From contig NC_039517.1 of the NCBI RefSeq assembly GCF_003672135.1, positions 11,370,601 to 11,434,600 of the forward strand: DNA of 64,000 nt. The letters run 5' to 3'. The DNA is from Ooceraea biroi. Its lineage: Eukaryota > Arthropoda > Insecta > Hymenoptera > Formicidae. Positions within the stretch are counted from its first letter, which is position 1; every line of letters starts with the position of its first letter. Both the position numbers and the translations under genes were made by a program. The notes under the pieces were generated by a model that saw nothing but the letters and a program-made list of their open reading frames with translations, ran no database searches and was not told the origin of the DNA. Positions 63,700 to 64,000 of the stretch are shown piece after piece.

Positions 63700-64000
63700 G
63701 CGTTGAGTCTTCCTCGCTCGCACCCACATCCACATTCGCTTGCCACACACGCATACACATCTTCCCTTTTTGGGACTTCCGTTTCCTTTTACTTTACCTT
63801 TATTTCTTTCATATCAATTCATTTCCCCTTCACTCTTCTTCCTCTCTACCTCTATACCTCTTCCTCCCCTCTTTCCCTCTCCCTCCTTCTCTTCCCCACT
63901 CTCACCCTCCCCCTCTCTTGTCTTCTTTCCATCCTCCTTCTCATTTCTCTCCTCGACTTATCCTTCTCTTCCCTCCCTCTTTCATCTCTCTCTCATACAT
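63700..64000. repeat. Polypyrimidine tract
   Basis: C/T-rich on the + strand from about 63765 to the window end (CCTCTCCCTCC, TTCTTCC words). Confidence 0.85.

Overview
The window looks like a transposon-saturated, gene-poor stretch of an insect nuclear genome. An ant or other hymenopteran is my best guess. This is inferred from the AT-rich background, runs of the insect telomere motif TTAGG/CCTAA, and the transposon spectrum (mariner, Tc1-like elements with CAGGGTG termini, Merlin, hAT, PIF/Harbinger, Mutator-like, Penelope-like, an I/Jockey/R1-type LINE, solo LTRs). I see no rRNA, no operon-like layout and no intact host protein-coding gene. Nearly every recognisable protein fragment is a decayed transposase or retroelement protein on one strand or the other.

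Layout. 0-8.2 kb: a foldback MITE, a mariner tail, two Penelope ends, a Mutator-like transposase C-terminus and an unrecognised Cys-rich two-exon candidate. 8.2-20.25 kb: one large inverted-repeat element with other elements nested inside it. These include a Merlin pseudogene split by a MITE-in-MITE, a Foldback-like element with a 9-bp target duplication and a solo LTR, a Penelope fragment boxed between TIRs, a second solo LTR, smaller palindromes and a roughly 147-bp tandem repeat. 20.25-27.3 kb: TA-inserting CAGGG elements lying almost end to end, one carrying a tRNA-like cloverleaf with a T6 run. 27.3-29.9 kb: a hAT (ZBED-like) pseudogene. 30.2-37.8 kb: a double-jelly-roll capsid-like relic, two ~1-kb LTR copies, a possible host exon, a palindrome with a solo LTR, and a THAP relic. 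37.9-42.1 kb: a Harbinger pair (DDE gene split by insertion, MADF/BESS partner). 42.1-48.4 kb: a 6.3-kb TIR element encoding a DDE transposase with a C-terminal SWIM finger, invaded by a DUF4817/DDE element and a mariner with a head-to-head duplicated end. 49.1-52.65 kb: a Merlin element with 8-bp target duplications containing a Penelope insertion. 52.8-56.5 kb: a half-palindrome, then a LINE interrupted by a deletion-derivative MITE. 56.7-64 kb: MITEs, a solo LTR, a MITE carrying a copy of nearby sequence, and an unclassified CpG-rich region ending in a pyrimidine tract.

How the parts relate. Most structure is inverted repetition. In several elements the TIR extends inward across the transposase 3' end, so that one end of the element is an inverted, sometimes internally deleted, copy of the other. 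Unrelated TIR families repeatedly carry TGACCTTGA / TCAAGGTCA words, which match nuclear-receptor extended half-sites. All family assignments rest on motif recognition by eye; no database search was possible.
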